Source: Acidimicrobiaceae bacterium
GTDB lineage: Bacteria > Actinomycetota > Acidimicrobiia > Acidimicrobiales > Bog-793
Assembly (NCBI GenBank): GCA_025463965.1
Contig: JAODBN010000210.1
Span: forward strand, 1 to 15,003
Direction of reading: 5' to 3'
DNA length: 15,003 nt
Shown here: in pieces, positions 6,121-13,324 of the stretch
Layout: each line of letters opens with the position of its first letter
How positions within the stretch are numbered: position 1 is the stretch's first letter
Notes under the pieces: model-generated
What the model was told of the DNA's origin: nothing
Databases searched by the model: none
The model's input: only the letters and a program-made list of their open reading frames with translations
Program-made: the position numbers and the translations under genes

Positions 6121-7869
6121 ATGGCGAACGAGGAACGCAGGCCCCCGGGCCGTCCGCCGGGTGCGGTTGGTGGCAGCACAATGGCTGAGGAGCCGGGGCT
6201 TCGACCGAAGCTCAGCGGCGCACAGCTCGAGGTCCTCGGCCGATATGGGACACAGGAGGAGATCAGCCAAGGCGAGGTCCTCTTCTCCGAGGGCGGGGCG
6301 AACGGCGACTTCCTCGTCGTACTGGGGGGCACCGTCGACGTGATCGAGCGCTTCGGGAGAGAGTGCGCCGCAGTGGTCATGTCCTACGGCCCGTCCGAGT
6401 TCATGGGAGAGCTCGGCTTGGTGACCGGGCAGCGGACGTATTTCACCGGAGTGGCGACCTCTGCGGGAAGTGTGCTGCGCATCCGCTCGCCGGACCTTCG
6501 CGACATCCTCGACGAGGAGCCCGCGCTGAGCGAGCTCATCCTTCGGGCCTTTCTGTTGCGACGCACCCGCCTACGCGTGCAGGGATCTGGGCTCACCTTG
6601 GTCGGTTCGCGTTTCGACCCTGAGACGCGGCGCCTGCTGGGGGTCCTCGCTCGCAACCGGGTGTCGTCCCGATGGCTCGAGCTCGAGTCGGCGCCGGAAG
6701 CCGAGGCGATTCTGCAGCGCTTCGGCGTTCACCACGACGAACTGCCGCTCGTCGTAGCGCCGAACGACGTCTTGCTCCGCAAGCCGAGCAATCGTGAGCT
6801 CCTGGAGGCGCTCGGCCTCGCCGGTGAGCATCACTCGGCAGAGGAGGAGGGCGAGGTTTGCGATCTCCTCGTCATTGGTGGCGGGCCCGCCGGGCTCGCC
6901 GCGGCCGTGTACGGAGCGTCGGAGGGGATGGCCACGACCCTTGCCGAAGAGAGCGCACTCGGAGGACAGGCGGGGACCTCGTCGCGCATCGAGAATTACC
7001 TTGGGTTCCCGGCGGGTCTTTCCGGTGACGAGCTGACTGCACGGGCCGCGCTCCAGGCCCGCAAGTTCGGCGTCCGCATGAAAGGCGTCGCGAGCGCGGC
7101 CGCGCTGACGTCGTCGGAAGACGTGCACCAGGTGCGCTTCGAGGACGGAGAGGTGGTGCGGGCGCGAGCGGTCATCATCGCCACCGGTGCGCACTACAAC
7201 CGGCTGCCCCTCGAAGGGCTCGAGCGCTTCGAGGGCGTCGGCGTCTACTACGCGGCAACCCTGATGGAGGCGCAGGCTTGCGCGGGGGGCTCGGTGGTGA
7301 TCGTCGGCGGCGGCAACTCGGCCGGCCAGGCCGCGCTCTATCTCACCCGCTCCGCCTCTCGGGTCCACCTCGTCGTCCGGCGCGAGAACCTCGCCGAGAC
7401 GATGTCGCGTTACCTGATTGACCAGATCGAGAAGCATCCCAATCTGACGGTCCATTCCAAAACGGAAGTCACCGGGCTGCTCGGGGAGGATCGGCTAACA
7501 GGGGTGACGCTGAGGAACGGCTCCGAGGCAGCCCCTTCTCCCCTGGAGGTGTGCGGCCTGTTCGTGTTCATCGGGGCGGCTCCGTGCACCGCATGGCTCG
7601 CAGGACAGCTCGCCGAGGACAAAAACGGCTTCCTCTTGACGGGCGACGACGTGCCACCTGCAAGCGTCGAGACTGGCCACGAGCCACTTCTGCTGGAGAC
7701 CAGCCGTCCGGGAATCTTCTGTGTCGGGGACGCAAGGAGTCGTTCCGTCAAGCGAGTCGCCGCCGCCATCGGCGAAGGATCGATGGCCGTGCGATTGGTC
7801 TTCGACCGGTTCCAAGCAGCAGGCCTGTCGACGCCCTCCTTGCCGGTCTCGACGGCGACACCGGCGTGA
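6121..7869 (+). CDS. cNMP-binding / glutaredoxin-like / FAD-NADPH oxidoreductase fusion (thioredoxin-reductase fold without redox CxxC)
   Basis: A 582-residue three-part protein starting at ATG 6121 behind AGGAGG (6109-6114). A cyclic-nucleotide-binding domain spans about 35-150, with FMGELGLVTGQRT (94-106) as phosphate-binding cassette, including its Glu and Arg. About 157-233 is a glutaredoxin/thioredoxin-like domain (LVGSRFDPETRRLLGVLARN, then LPLVV and PSNRELLEALGL) with no CxxC. From 248 it has the thioredoxin-reductase fold: FAD motif VIGGGPAGLAAA, NADPH motif VIVGGGNSAGQAA with VVRR after it, and C-terminal GIFCVGDARSRSVKRVAAAIGEGS. Where thioredoxin reductase has CxxC (about 376-380) it reads VYYAATL, so it cannot reduce thioredoxin in the standard way. 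It probably moves electrons from NADPH to another acceptor under cNMP control. The next gene encodes a UBP zinc finger, a partnership I recall as recurrent in bacteria. Confidence 0.88.
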   Translation: MANEERRPPGRPPGAVGGSTMAEEPGLRPKLSGAQLEVLGRYGTQEEISQGEVLFSEGGANGDFLVVLGGTVDVIERFGRECAAVVMSYGPSEFMGELGLVTGQRTYFTGVATSAGSVLRIRSPDLRDILDEEPALSELILRAFLLRRTRLRVQGSGLTLVGSRFDPETRRLLGVLARNRVSSRWLELESAPEAEAILQRFGVHHDELPLVVAPNDVLLRKPSNRELLEALGLAGEHHSAEEEGEVCDLLVIGGGPAGLAAAVYGASEGMATTLAEESALGGQAGTSSRIENYLGFPAGLSGDELTARAALQARKFGVRMKGVASAAALTSSEDVHQVRFEDGEVVRARAVIIATGAHYNRLPLEGLERFEGVGVYYAATLMEAQACAGGSVVIVGGGNSAGQAALYLTRSASRVHLVVRRENLAETMSRYLIDQIEKHPNLTVHSKTEVTGLLGEDRLTGVTLRNGSEAAPSPLEVCGLFVFIGAAPCTAWLAGQLAEDKNGFLLTGDDVPPASVETGHEPLLLETSRPGIFCVGDARSRSVKRVAAAIGEGSMAVRLVFDRFQAAGLSTPSLPVSTATPA

Positions 7870-7912
7870 GTCGCTGGCCGACGCTCTTTGGTGCGCCCCT
7901 AGGCTGGGCGCC

Positions 7913-8257
7913 GTGAGCGCAACGATGATCGATCCGAGCGTCCCCCCTAGTGGCAGCGGCTGCGTCGAGTGTGTCGCCGCTGGCGGCTGGTGGGTCCACC
8001 TGCGTCGGTGCGCGGCATGCGGCCACGTGGGCTGCTGCGACACCTCGCCTTCCCAGCACGCCACGCGTCACTTCACAGAGACCGGGCATCCCATCATCCG
8101 CAGCTTCGAGCCTGGCGAGGAGTGGTTCTGGGACTTCAGCACCCAGCAGATGGTCTCCGGACCTCGATTGGCTCCTCCCGAGCACCACCCGCTCGACCAA
8201 CCGGTCCCGGGACCGGCTGGCGGCGTACCTCCGGACTGGCAGCGCCACCTGCACTGA
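7913..8257 (+). CDS. UBP-type zinc-finger protein
   Basis: A 114-residue protein downstream of the oxidoreductase, separated by 43 bp. GTG 7913 and ATG 7925 are both possible starts, and neither has a clear Shine-Dalgarno. The zinc ligands of a ZnF-UBP domain are all visible: C17 and C20 (GCVEC), C33 and C36 (RCAACGHVGCCD), C41/C42, H49, H53 and H59 (ATRHFTETGHP). The later PGEEWFWDF aligns by eye with the aromatic-x-aromatic-Asp segment that in eukaryotic ZnF-UBP domains contacts the ubiquitin C-terminus. The C-terminal tail is proline-rich. In eukaryotes this fold binds free diglycine ends of ubiquitin; the bacterial ligand is unknown. It probably works with the upstream oxidoreductase. The domain is certain, the role is not. 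Confidence 0.85.
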   Translation: MSATMIDPSVPPSGSGCVECVAAGGWWVHLRRCAACGHVGCCDTSPSQHATRHFTETGHPIIRSFEPGEEWFWDFSTQQMVSGPRLAPPEHHPLDQPVPGPAGGVPPDWQRHLH

Positions 8258-8304
8258 CCCGGCAATGCCGGGGCGTCGCGGCGCTCGCTCGCAGAAAGCG
8301 CCGC
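8258..8304. terminator. Two tandem hairpins between convergent genes
   Basis: Right after the zinc-finger stop there is CCCGGC-AAT-GCCGGG (8258-8272), then GCGGCGCT...AGCGCCGC (arms 8278-8285 and 8297-8304, 11-nt loop), which ends two bases before the DinB stop at 8307. Both stems are perfect and GC-rich without a T-run, as is usual in high-GC bacteria. Together they could end transcription in both directions. Confidence 0.55.
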
Positions 8305-8306
8305 AC

Positions 8307-8789
8307 CTAGTCGCCAGTTACCCCGTCGAGCAGCTCGCGTACGGCATCGGCGTGGCCGGCATGGCGTGCGGTCTCGTTGATGAGGTGGAGCAGCACCCAC
8401 CGCAGGTCCGTCCCCTGCTGTCTCGCGCACGGCAGGCGGAGCGTCGGGACGGAGCGCACGAACGACTCGGTGCTGGCGGCGCGGGCGCGGTAGCGCCCGA
8501 GCGCGTTTTCCAGAGTGAGGCCGGGATCGGGTACGAATTCCTCCTCGGAGCGGGTGACCGCCTCGTTCCGGAAGCCACCGTCGATCCAGCGCCACTCGAC
8601 GTGGGTGAGGTGGTTGATGATGCCGAGCAGCGAGATGAGCCGGCCCTCCGGTCGCCAGCGGACCTCGTTCTCGTCCAGCCCGTCGGTCTTGCGGAGCACG
8701 GCTTCCCGAAGGAATGCGAGCCAGTCGAGCAGGAGCTCTCGGTCCTCCGCGTGGCCGCTCGGCAGCTCACCTTTTCGTACGTCGGACAT
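8307..8789 (-). CDS. DinB/DUF664-family protein (possible mycothiol-dependent enzyme)
   Basis: A 160-residue four-helix-bundle protein. The DinB/DUF664 marks are RELLLDWLAFLREAVLRK, then the helix GIINHLTHVEWRW (H60, H63) and, near the C-terminus, LLHLINETARHAGHADAVRE (H143, H146). These histidines form the metal site of the superfamily. DinB-fold proteins in actinobacteria include mycothiol transferases and maleylpyruvate isomerase-like enzymes, so a thiol-transfer role is plausible but unproven. ATG 8789 has no Shine-Dalgarno, but TAACGT lies 7 nt upstream (8802-8797), where a -10 box of a leaderless transcript would be. The gene converges on the UBP zinc-finger gene. The family call is strong. 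Confidence 0.85.
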   Translation of the reverse strand: MSDVRKGELPSGHAEDRELLLDWLAFLREAVLRKTDGLDENEVRWRPEGRLISLLGIINHLTHVEWRWIDGGFRNEAVTRSEEEFVPDPGLTLENALGRYRARAASTESFVRSVPTLRLPCARQQGTDLRWVLLHLINETARHAGHADAVRELLDGVTGD

Positions 8790-8796
8790 GTTCGCG

Positions 8797-8802
8797 ACGT
8801 TA
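8797..8802 (-). promoter_or_regulatory. Possible -10 box of a leaderless promoter (DinB gene)
   Basis: TAACGT on the reverse strand fits TANNNT and lies 7 nt before the ATG, so transcription would start at or beside the A of the ATG. No clear -35 is seen. Confidence 0.3.
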
Positions 8803-8820
8803 GATGAAGCGGCCGGATCG

Positions 8821-9102
8821 TCACTTCCAGCGAAAGTGCACGAAGATCCGCCCGAAGTTGTCCGAGTCCTTCTCCACCCGGTGGTAGAGCGCCTTGATCT
8901 CTTTCTGCTGGAGGAAGCGCAGCACGCGCTTTTTCAGCTGCCCGGACCCCTTCCCGGGGATGATCTCGACGCTCGCCGCCTTCGTCCGGACCGCTTCGTC
9001 GATCACTTCGCGCAGGGCTTGGTCGATCCGCTCGCCCTGGTTGTAGATGTCGTGGAGGTCCAGCTTGAGCTTCGACGTGGTGACCGACCTCCTTCGTGAC
9101 AC
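8821..9102 (-). CDS. Small Smr-domain protein (MutS2 C-terminal-like)
   Basis: A protein of 93 residues or slightly fewer, consisting of one Smr domain. LDLHDIYNQGERIDQALREVI carries the conserved LDLH motif, and SVEIIPGKGSGQLKKRVLRFL contains the GKGSG loop. The C-terminus HRVEKDSDNFGRIFVHFRW completes the fold. Smr domains bind branched DNA or RNA and several are nucleases, typically using LDLH and GxG residues; the substrate here is unknown. The start is uncertain. GTG 9102 is the only ordinary start codon in frame and lacks a Shine-Dalgarno, while a perfect AAGGAGG (9094-9088) lies inside the reading frame, followed by GTC, ACC and ACG codons. It lies 31 bp upstream of the DinB gene on the same strand and diverges from the decarboxylase. 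Confidence 0.82.
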   Translation of the reverse strand: MSRRRSVTTSKLKLDLHDIYNQGERIDQALREVIDEAVRTKAASVEIIPGKGSGQLKKRVLRFLQQKEIKALYHRVEKDSDNFGRIFVHFRWK

Positions 9103-9229
9103 CAGCTTCGCGCCCGGATCCCGACTCGGTGGTCAAGGCCCAGATGTCTCGTCCTTGTTCCTCACAGCGGTGCTGGCCGAACAAGACCTCGGCCGTGCCC
9201 TGAGCCATCATCGGGCGGTGATCAACCCC

Positions 9230-10570
9230 ATGTTCGCTTACGACGAGGCGATGGCCGACCTCGTCTTCGCCTACTGCCGCCAGCGCCTGGCGCTCGATCC
9301 AGTTCCGCTCGACTTCGGTGGAAGCGCGGCCATCGGCGAGGCGCTCGAGGGGCTCATGACCCCCGACGGCCATGACGCCGTCGAGGTGCTCCGCCGCTTC
9401 GAGGAGCACCTGGCCGTCGGAGTGGTCTCCTGCGACAGTCCGAGGTTCCTCTCGTTCATCCCCGCCGCTCCCACGAAGGCAGCGCTGCTGTTCGACATGG
9501 TGGTGTCGTGCTCATCGCTTCAGGGCACCTCTTGGCTGGAGGCCGCAGGCGCGGTTGCCGCCGAGAATCAGGCGCTCCGAGTGATCGCGGACCTGGCCGG
9601 GCTGCCTCAGGGGGCTGGCGGTTGCTTCGTCGCCGGCGGCACGGCTGGCAACCTTTCCGCTCTCCTCGTCGCCCGGGACACGGCTCGCAGAGCCGGCCGG
9701 GGCGGGGGCCGACCGCGCGTTGCCTGCACGCCAGAGGCGCACTCCTCCGTCGGGCGTTCTCTCCACGTGCTCGGCCTCGAGCCGCTGCTCGTCAAGGCCG
9801 TCGACCATCACCTCACCGGTGATGCCCTCGCCGCAGCGCTCGAGGCCGACGAGCGGCCAGAAGAGGTGGTCGCAGTGGTTGCCACCGCGGGCACGACGAA
9901 CGCGGGCCTGGTCGACGACCTCGCCGGGGTCGGCGCACTCGCTCGAGCGCGGTCGCTCTGGTTTCACGTGGACGCCGCCTATGGGGGAGCCGGACTCTTC
10001 TCGAGCTTGGTCCGCGACAAATTCACCGGAATCGAGCAGGCGGATTCGTTCATCGCCGATCCCCACAAGTGGCTGTTCGCCCCCTTCGACTGCGCCGCGC
10101 TTTTGTACCGAGAGCCGCGGCTCGCACGGGCGGTCCATACCCAGGACGCCGCCTACCTCGACGTGATCCACGAGGGCGACGCTTCTGGCTGGAACCCGAG
10201 CGACTACGCACTTCACCTGACCCGCAGGGCCCGCGGGCTGCCGCTGTGGTTCTCCCTGGCCGTGTACGGGACCGACGCCTATCGCGACGCCATCGACACC
10301 GTGGTCCGGACCGCTCGTGGCGCCGCCCGGCTGATCGAGGAGGCGCCTCATCTCGAGCTCGTCCGTGCGCCGGAGCTGTCGGTGGTGCTCTACCGCCGAA
10401 AGGGCTGGGCACGCCCGGACTACGAGGCCTGGTCGGCTCGCCTGCTCGCCGACCAGATCGGCTTCGTGCTCCCGACGACCTGGGAGGACGAACCGGTCGC
10501 CCGCTTGGCGTTCCTGCACCCCGACACCGAGCTCGACACGGTTCGCGAGATCCTCGACTCAATGGCCTGA
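9230..10570 (+). CDS. Group II PLP-dependent amino-acid decarboxylase
   Basis: A 446-residue enzyme from ATG 9230, preceded by GGTGAT at a sensible distance. An in-frame start at 9047 would overlap the divergent Smr gene and add unconserved residues. It shows the group II decarboxylase pattern: RFLSFIPAAPTKAALLFDM near the N-terminus, FVAGGTAGNLSALLVAR for the cofactor phosphate, TPEAHSSVGRS with His171 that stacks on the PLP ring, FHVDAAYGGA with Asp248 that pairs with the pyridine nitrogen, and DPHKWLF with Lys280 as the Schiff-base lysine. Members act on aromatic amino acids, glutamate, aspartate or diaminobutyrate; I cannot choose the substrate by eye. It converges on a ureohydrolase gene with a 13-bp gap. 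The family and catalytic residues are clear. Confidence 0.87.
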   Translation: MFAYDEAMADLVFAYCRQRLALDPVPLDFGGSAAIGEALEGLMTPDGHDAVEVLRRFEEHLAVGVVSCDSPRFLSFIPAAPTKAALLFDMVVSCSSLQGTSWLEAAGAVAAENQALRVIADLAGLPQGAGGCFVAGGTAGNLSALLVARDTARRAGRGGGRPRVACTPEAHSSVGRSLHVLGLEPLLVKAVDHHLTGDALAAALEADERPEEVVAVVATAGTTNAGLVDDLAGVGALARARSLWFHVDAAYGGAGLFSSLVRDKFTGIEQADSFIADPHKWLFAPFDCAALLYREPRLARAVHTQDAAYLDVIHEGDASGWNPSDYALHLTRRARGLPLWFSLAVYGTDAYRDAIDTVVRTARGAARLIEEAPHLELVRAPELSVVLYRRKGWARPDYEAWSARLLADQIGFVLPTTWEDEPVARLAFLHPDTELDTVREILDSMA

Positions 10571-10587
10571 GCCGCCAGCGGGCTCAG
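10567..10587. terminator. Hairpin spanning both stop codons of convergent genes
   Basis: CTGAGCC (10567-10573) and GGCTCAG (10581-10587) form a perfect 7-bp stem with a 7-nt loop. Each arm contains one of the two stop codons (TGA 10568-10570, and TCA for the minus-strand gene at 10584-10586). A shared bidirectional terminator is possible, but there is no T-run. Confidence 0.4.
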
Positions 10588-11609
10588 CCGGGAGTCGGAC
10601 GCCGGCCCTCGAGCAGCGGGCTGTCCGGGTTTCGCACCGGCGTGCCGGCGAGCTTGGCTTTTCGCCACGCCATTCCGGATAAGGCCTCCAGCACCACCCG
10701 GTTTGCCAGGTACGCGGTGACTTCGGCGTGGTCGTAGGGGGGCGAGACCTCCACGACGTCCATCCCTGCCAGGGGAAGCTCCATGGCGATCCGTCGAACG
10801 GCGTCGAGGAGCTGACGGCCGGAGAGCCCGCCCGGCTCGGGGGTTCCCGTTCCCGGGGCGAGGCCAGGGTCGACGACATCAACGTCCACCGACAAAAAGA
10901 CGGCGTCGCAGTCGTCGAGGGCGATGGAGAAGGCCTCGTCGAGGCACGCCTCGAGGCCCCGGGCGACCACCTCGGTCATCTCGAAGCTGCGCATCGACTG
11001 AGCCGCCATCCACTCCAACGTCGCGGGCTCCGGCCAGTAGCCGCGAAGGCCGATCTGGAGGAAGCGATCGCCGCGCACCGCCCCGGACTCGATGAGCCGA
11101 CGCATCGGGGTCCCGTGGCCCCACAGCGAGCCGAGCTGGCTCTCGCCGGTGTCCGCGTGGGCGTCGAAGTGGATCACCGACACCCGGCCCCAGCCGAGCG
11201 CGCGGGCGACTCCGGTGACGTCCGGGAAGGCGATCGTGTGGTCCCACCCGAGCACCACCGGCACCCCACCGGCGGCCGCGATCCGGCTGACCGCGAGCTC
11301 AAGGCGACCGAGTGCCTCCTCGGTCTGTCCCGAGTTCATCTCCACGTCGCCTGCGTCCACAACACCGAGGTCCTTCAGCGGGTCGACGCCGAGCGCCAGG
11401 TGCGGCCGGCTGCCGTCGTGGGGTAGATAGTCGGTGAAGCGGATCGCCTGGGGCCCGAAGCGGCAGCCGGAGCGGTGAGAGGTCCCACCGTCGAACGGGG
11501 CGCCGAGGATCACCGCACGTGCTCCAGCCAGCGCATCGGGCTCGTCGAGGTCGGCAGCTGGCACGCCGAGGAAGGTGGCGTCCGGGCCGTACAGGTTGCC
11601 GATGCGCAT
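10584..11609 (-). CDS. Agmatinase/arginase-family ureohydrolase
   Basis: A 341-residue protein starting at ATG 11609 behind GAGGAGG. The binuclear-manganese ligands of the ureohydrolase family are all present: His124 in GWDHT, Asp149, His151 and Asp153 in HFDAHADTG, and Asp242 and Asp244 in SVDVDVVDP, followed by GTGTPEPGGLS. HGTPMRRLIESG resembles agmatinases more than arginases. The usual GGDH reads G-W-D-H (Trp122), which may change the active-site rim. The family hydrolyses guanidino compounds to urea and an amine (agmatine, arginine, guanidinobutyrate and others) or formimino compounds; the exact substrate is unknown. The neighbouring convergent decarboxylase makes an amine-forming pathway possible. 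The family is certain; agmatinase is only the best guess. Confidence 0.87.
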   Translation of the reverse strand: MRIGNLYGPDATFLGVPAADLDEPDALAGARAVILGAPFDGGTSHRSGCRFGPQAIRFTDYLPHDGSRPHLALGVDPLKDLGVVDAGDVEMNSGQTEEALGRLELAVSRIAAAGGVPVVLGWDHTIAFPDVTGVARALGWGRVSVIHFDAHADTGESQLGSLWGHGTPMRRLIESGAVRGDRFLQIGLRGYWPEPATLEWMAAQSMRSFEMTEVVARGLEACLDEAFSIALDDCDAVFLSVDVDVVDPGLAPGTGTPEPGGLSGRQLLDAVRRIAMELPLAGMDVVEVSPPYDHAEVTAYLANRVVLEALSGMAWRKAKLAGTPVRNPDSPLLEGRRPTPG

Positions 11610-11754
11610 GGCGCCTCCTCGGGCTCGGGGAGGCCATCATGGGCCGAGGCAGACCACGCGCGCAGACCCGCTCCGAACGCGGAGGCCGGCCGGCGCGGCC
11701 CCTCCTGATTGAATGTCGCACAGCTCGACGTGCGGGCAGCCAGAGGAGGGCGAG

Positions 11755-13296
11755 TTGGACAAGAAGTGGTGGACCCTCGTGGCCGTCTCCTTTGGGACGT
11801 TCATGCTGCTGCTCGACGTCACGATCGTCAACGTCGCCCTGCCGGCAATCCAGTCGAGCCTGGGAGCGACGTTCTCGGACCTGCAATGGGTGGTGGACGC
11901 GTACGCCCTAACGCTCGCCGCGCTGCTGTTGACGGCGGGATCCCTCGCCGACCTCTACGGTCGGCGCCTGGTGTTCGTGATCGGCGTCGCGCTGTTCACG
12001 GCGGGCTCGCTGCTGTGCGGCTTCGCCACCGACCCGCTGTTCCTGATCCTCTCTCGCGGCGCGCAGGGCATCGGAGGAGCCGCGATGTTCGCCACCTCGC
12101 TCGCTCTCCTCGCCCAGGCGTTCCGGGGCAAAGAGCGCGGCGTCGCGTTCGGCGTGTGGGGCGCGGTCACCGGCGTCGCCGTGGCCGTCGGGCCGGTCCT
12201 CGGCGGCGTCATCACGAGCGGGCTGAGCTGGCGGTGGATCTTCTTCGTGAACGCTCCGGTCGGGGCGGTGGCGATCGTGATCGCCGCGATGAAGGTGCAA
12301 GAGTCTCGTGAGCGCAGCGCTCGACGTCCGGACTGGGCGGGTTTTGTCCTGTTCACCGGGGCGCTGGCCACGCTCGTCTACGGGCTGATCCGAGCGAGCG
12401 AACGCTCCTGGACCGATCTCGGAGTGCTCATCTGCTTCGGGGTCGCGTTCGGACTCTTCGTGGCGTTCCTGATCGCCGAGCGGACCGGGAACCACCCGAT
12501 GTTCGACCTGAGCCTGTTCCGTGTGCCCACCTTCGTCGGCGGCCTCGTCGCTGCCTTCGGTCTTTCAGCGTCGCTGTTCGCCCTCCTGCTCTACATCGTC
12601 CTCTACTTTCAGGACCTCCTCGGTTACAGCCCGCTCCAGACGGGCGTCCGGTTGGTGATCATCTCTGGGGGCATCCTCGTCACCTCGGCGGCGGCTGGGA
12701 GGCTGACGGCTCGTGTGCCCATCCGACTCCTCATCGGGCCGGGGCTCGTGCTCGTCGGGCTCGGTCTCGTGTTGATGAGCGGGCTGGATGCACGCTCGTC
12801 ATGGACGGCGCTCATACCGGGGTTCATCGTCGGCGGTCTCGGCACCGGGCTCGTCAACCCGCCGCTCGCCTCGACGGCGGTGGGAGTCGTCGAACCACAG
12901 CGCGCCGGCATGGCGTCGGGGATCAACAGCACCTTCCGTCAGGTCGGCATCGCAACCGGCATTGCGGCCCTCGGCTCGATCTTCGCCACGAAAGAGCATT
13001 CGGACCTCCAGTCGAACCTCGCCTCGGTGCCCTCGCTTGCTCACCGCGTGCCCGAGATCGCCACGGCTCTGCGCAACGGCAGCGCCGCAACGCTGCTCCG
13101 CCAGGTTCCTCCCGCCGTTCGGCCCCGGCTCGAATTGGCCCTGCGATCCAGCTTCACCGACGGTCTCAACGAGATCTTGCTGATCGGTGCAGCGATCGCC
13201 TTCGCCGCGGCCGTGGCGTCGTTCTTCCTCATCCGCAACAAGGATTTCGCCGCGGGTAGCCAGGGAGACCCGGGGACGGTCGCCGCAGCGGCGTGA
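11755..13296 (+). CDS. MFS drug:H+ antiporter, DHA2 (EmrB/QacA) family
   Basis: A 513-residue membrane protein. TTG 11755 is preferred because AGGAGGG (11744-11750) precedes it; an ATG at 11713 would add 14 residues and has no Shine-Dalgarno. The hydrophobic profile fits 14 membrane segments. The first carries LLDVTIVNVALPAI, the DHA2 signature (motif D1). Motif A is GSLADLYGRR, and motif C is GPVLGGVITSGLSWRWIFFVN. The long hydrophobic tail ends in a short cytoplasmic piece. Family members export drugs, dyes or metabolites by proton antiport. No regulator is adjacent on this strand. It converges on another MFS gene with 28 bp between the stops. Substrate unknown. Confidence 0.9.
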   Translation: MDKKWWTLVAVSFGTFMLLLDVTIVNVALPAIQSSLGATFSDLQWVVDAYALTLAALLLTAGSLADLYGRRLVFVIGVALFTAGSLLCGFATDPLFLILSRGAQGIGGAAMFATSLALLAQAFRGKERGVAFGVWGAVTGVAVAVGPVLGGVITSGLSWRWIFFVNAPVGAVAIVIAAMKVQESRERSARRPDWAGFVLFTGALATLVYGLIRASERSWTDLGVLICFGVAFGLFVAFLIAERTGNHPMFDLSLFRVPTFVGGLVAAFGLSASLFALLLYIVLYFQDLLGYSPLQTGVRLVIISGGILVTSAAAGRLTARVPIRLLIGPGLVLVGLGLVLMSGLDARSSWTALIPGFIVGGLGTGLVNPPLASTAVGVVEPQRAGMASGINSTFRQVGIATGIAALGSIFATKEHSDLQSNLASVPSLAHRVPEIATALRNGSAATLLRQVPPAVRPRLELALRSSFTDGLNEILLIGAAIAFAAAVASFFLIRNKDFAAGSQGDPGTVAAAA

Positions 13297-13302
13297 GCTC
13301 GG

Positions 13303-13324
13303 CCGCCACTCGCAGCGAGAGCGG
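13303..13324. terminator. Imperfect hairpin between two convergent MFS genes
   Basis: CCGC-ca-CTCG-cag-CGAG-a-GCGG pairs as an 8-bp stem with a small asymmetric bulge and a 3-nt loop in the 28-bp gap between stops. It could serve both genes. No T-run is present. Confidence 0.4.

Noticed and set aside
6571..7455. A 294-codon open frame antisense to the flavoprotein
   Set aside because: No family resemblance and mirror-frame composition; the plus strand carries clear FAD and NADPH motifs across the same bases.
6121..7869. Annotation as thioredoxin reductase (TrxB)
   Set aside because: The fold is similar but the redox CxxC is absent (VYYAATL in its place) and there are two extra N-terminal domains.
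9047..9229. N-terminal extension of the decarboxylase from 9047
   Set aside because: It would overlap the divergent Smr gene and is unlike the family; ATG 9230 gives the normal length and has a better ribosome site.
8318..9409. A 363-codon open frame running through the DinB, Smr and decarboxylase starts
   Set aside because: It crosses three well-supported genes in different frames and has no domain of its own.
9512..10519. A 335-codon open frame antisense to the PLP decarboxylase
   Set aside because: Its composition is Arg/Gly/Pro/Ala-rich with no recognisable motif, and the opposite strand encodes an intact enzyme with all catalytic residues. It is a by-product of high GC.
11610..11754. 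A guanidine riboswitch upstream of the ureohydrolase
   Set aside because: I looked for a structured leader with guanidine-riboswitch-like conserved blocks and saw none; the gene has an ordinary Shine-Dalgarno. A covariance-model search would settle it.
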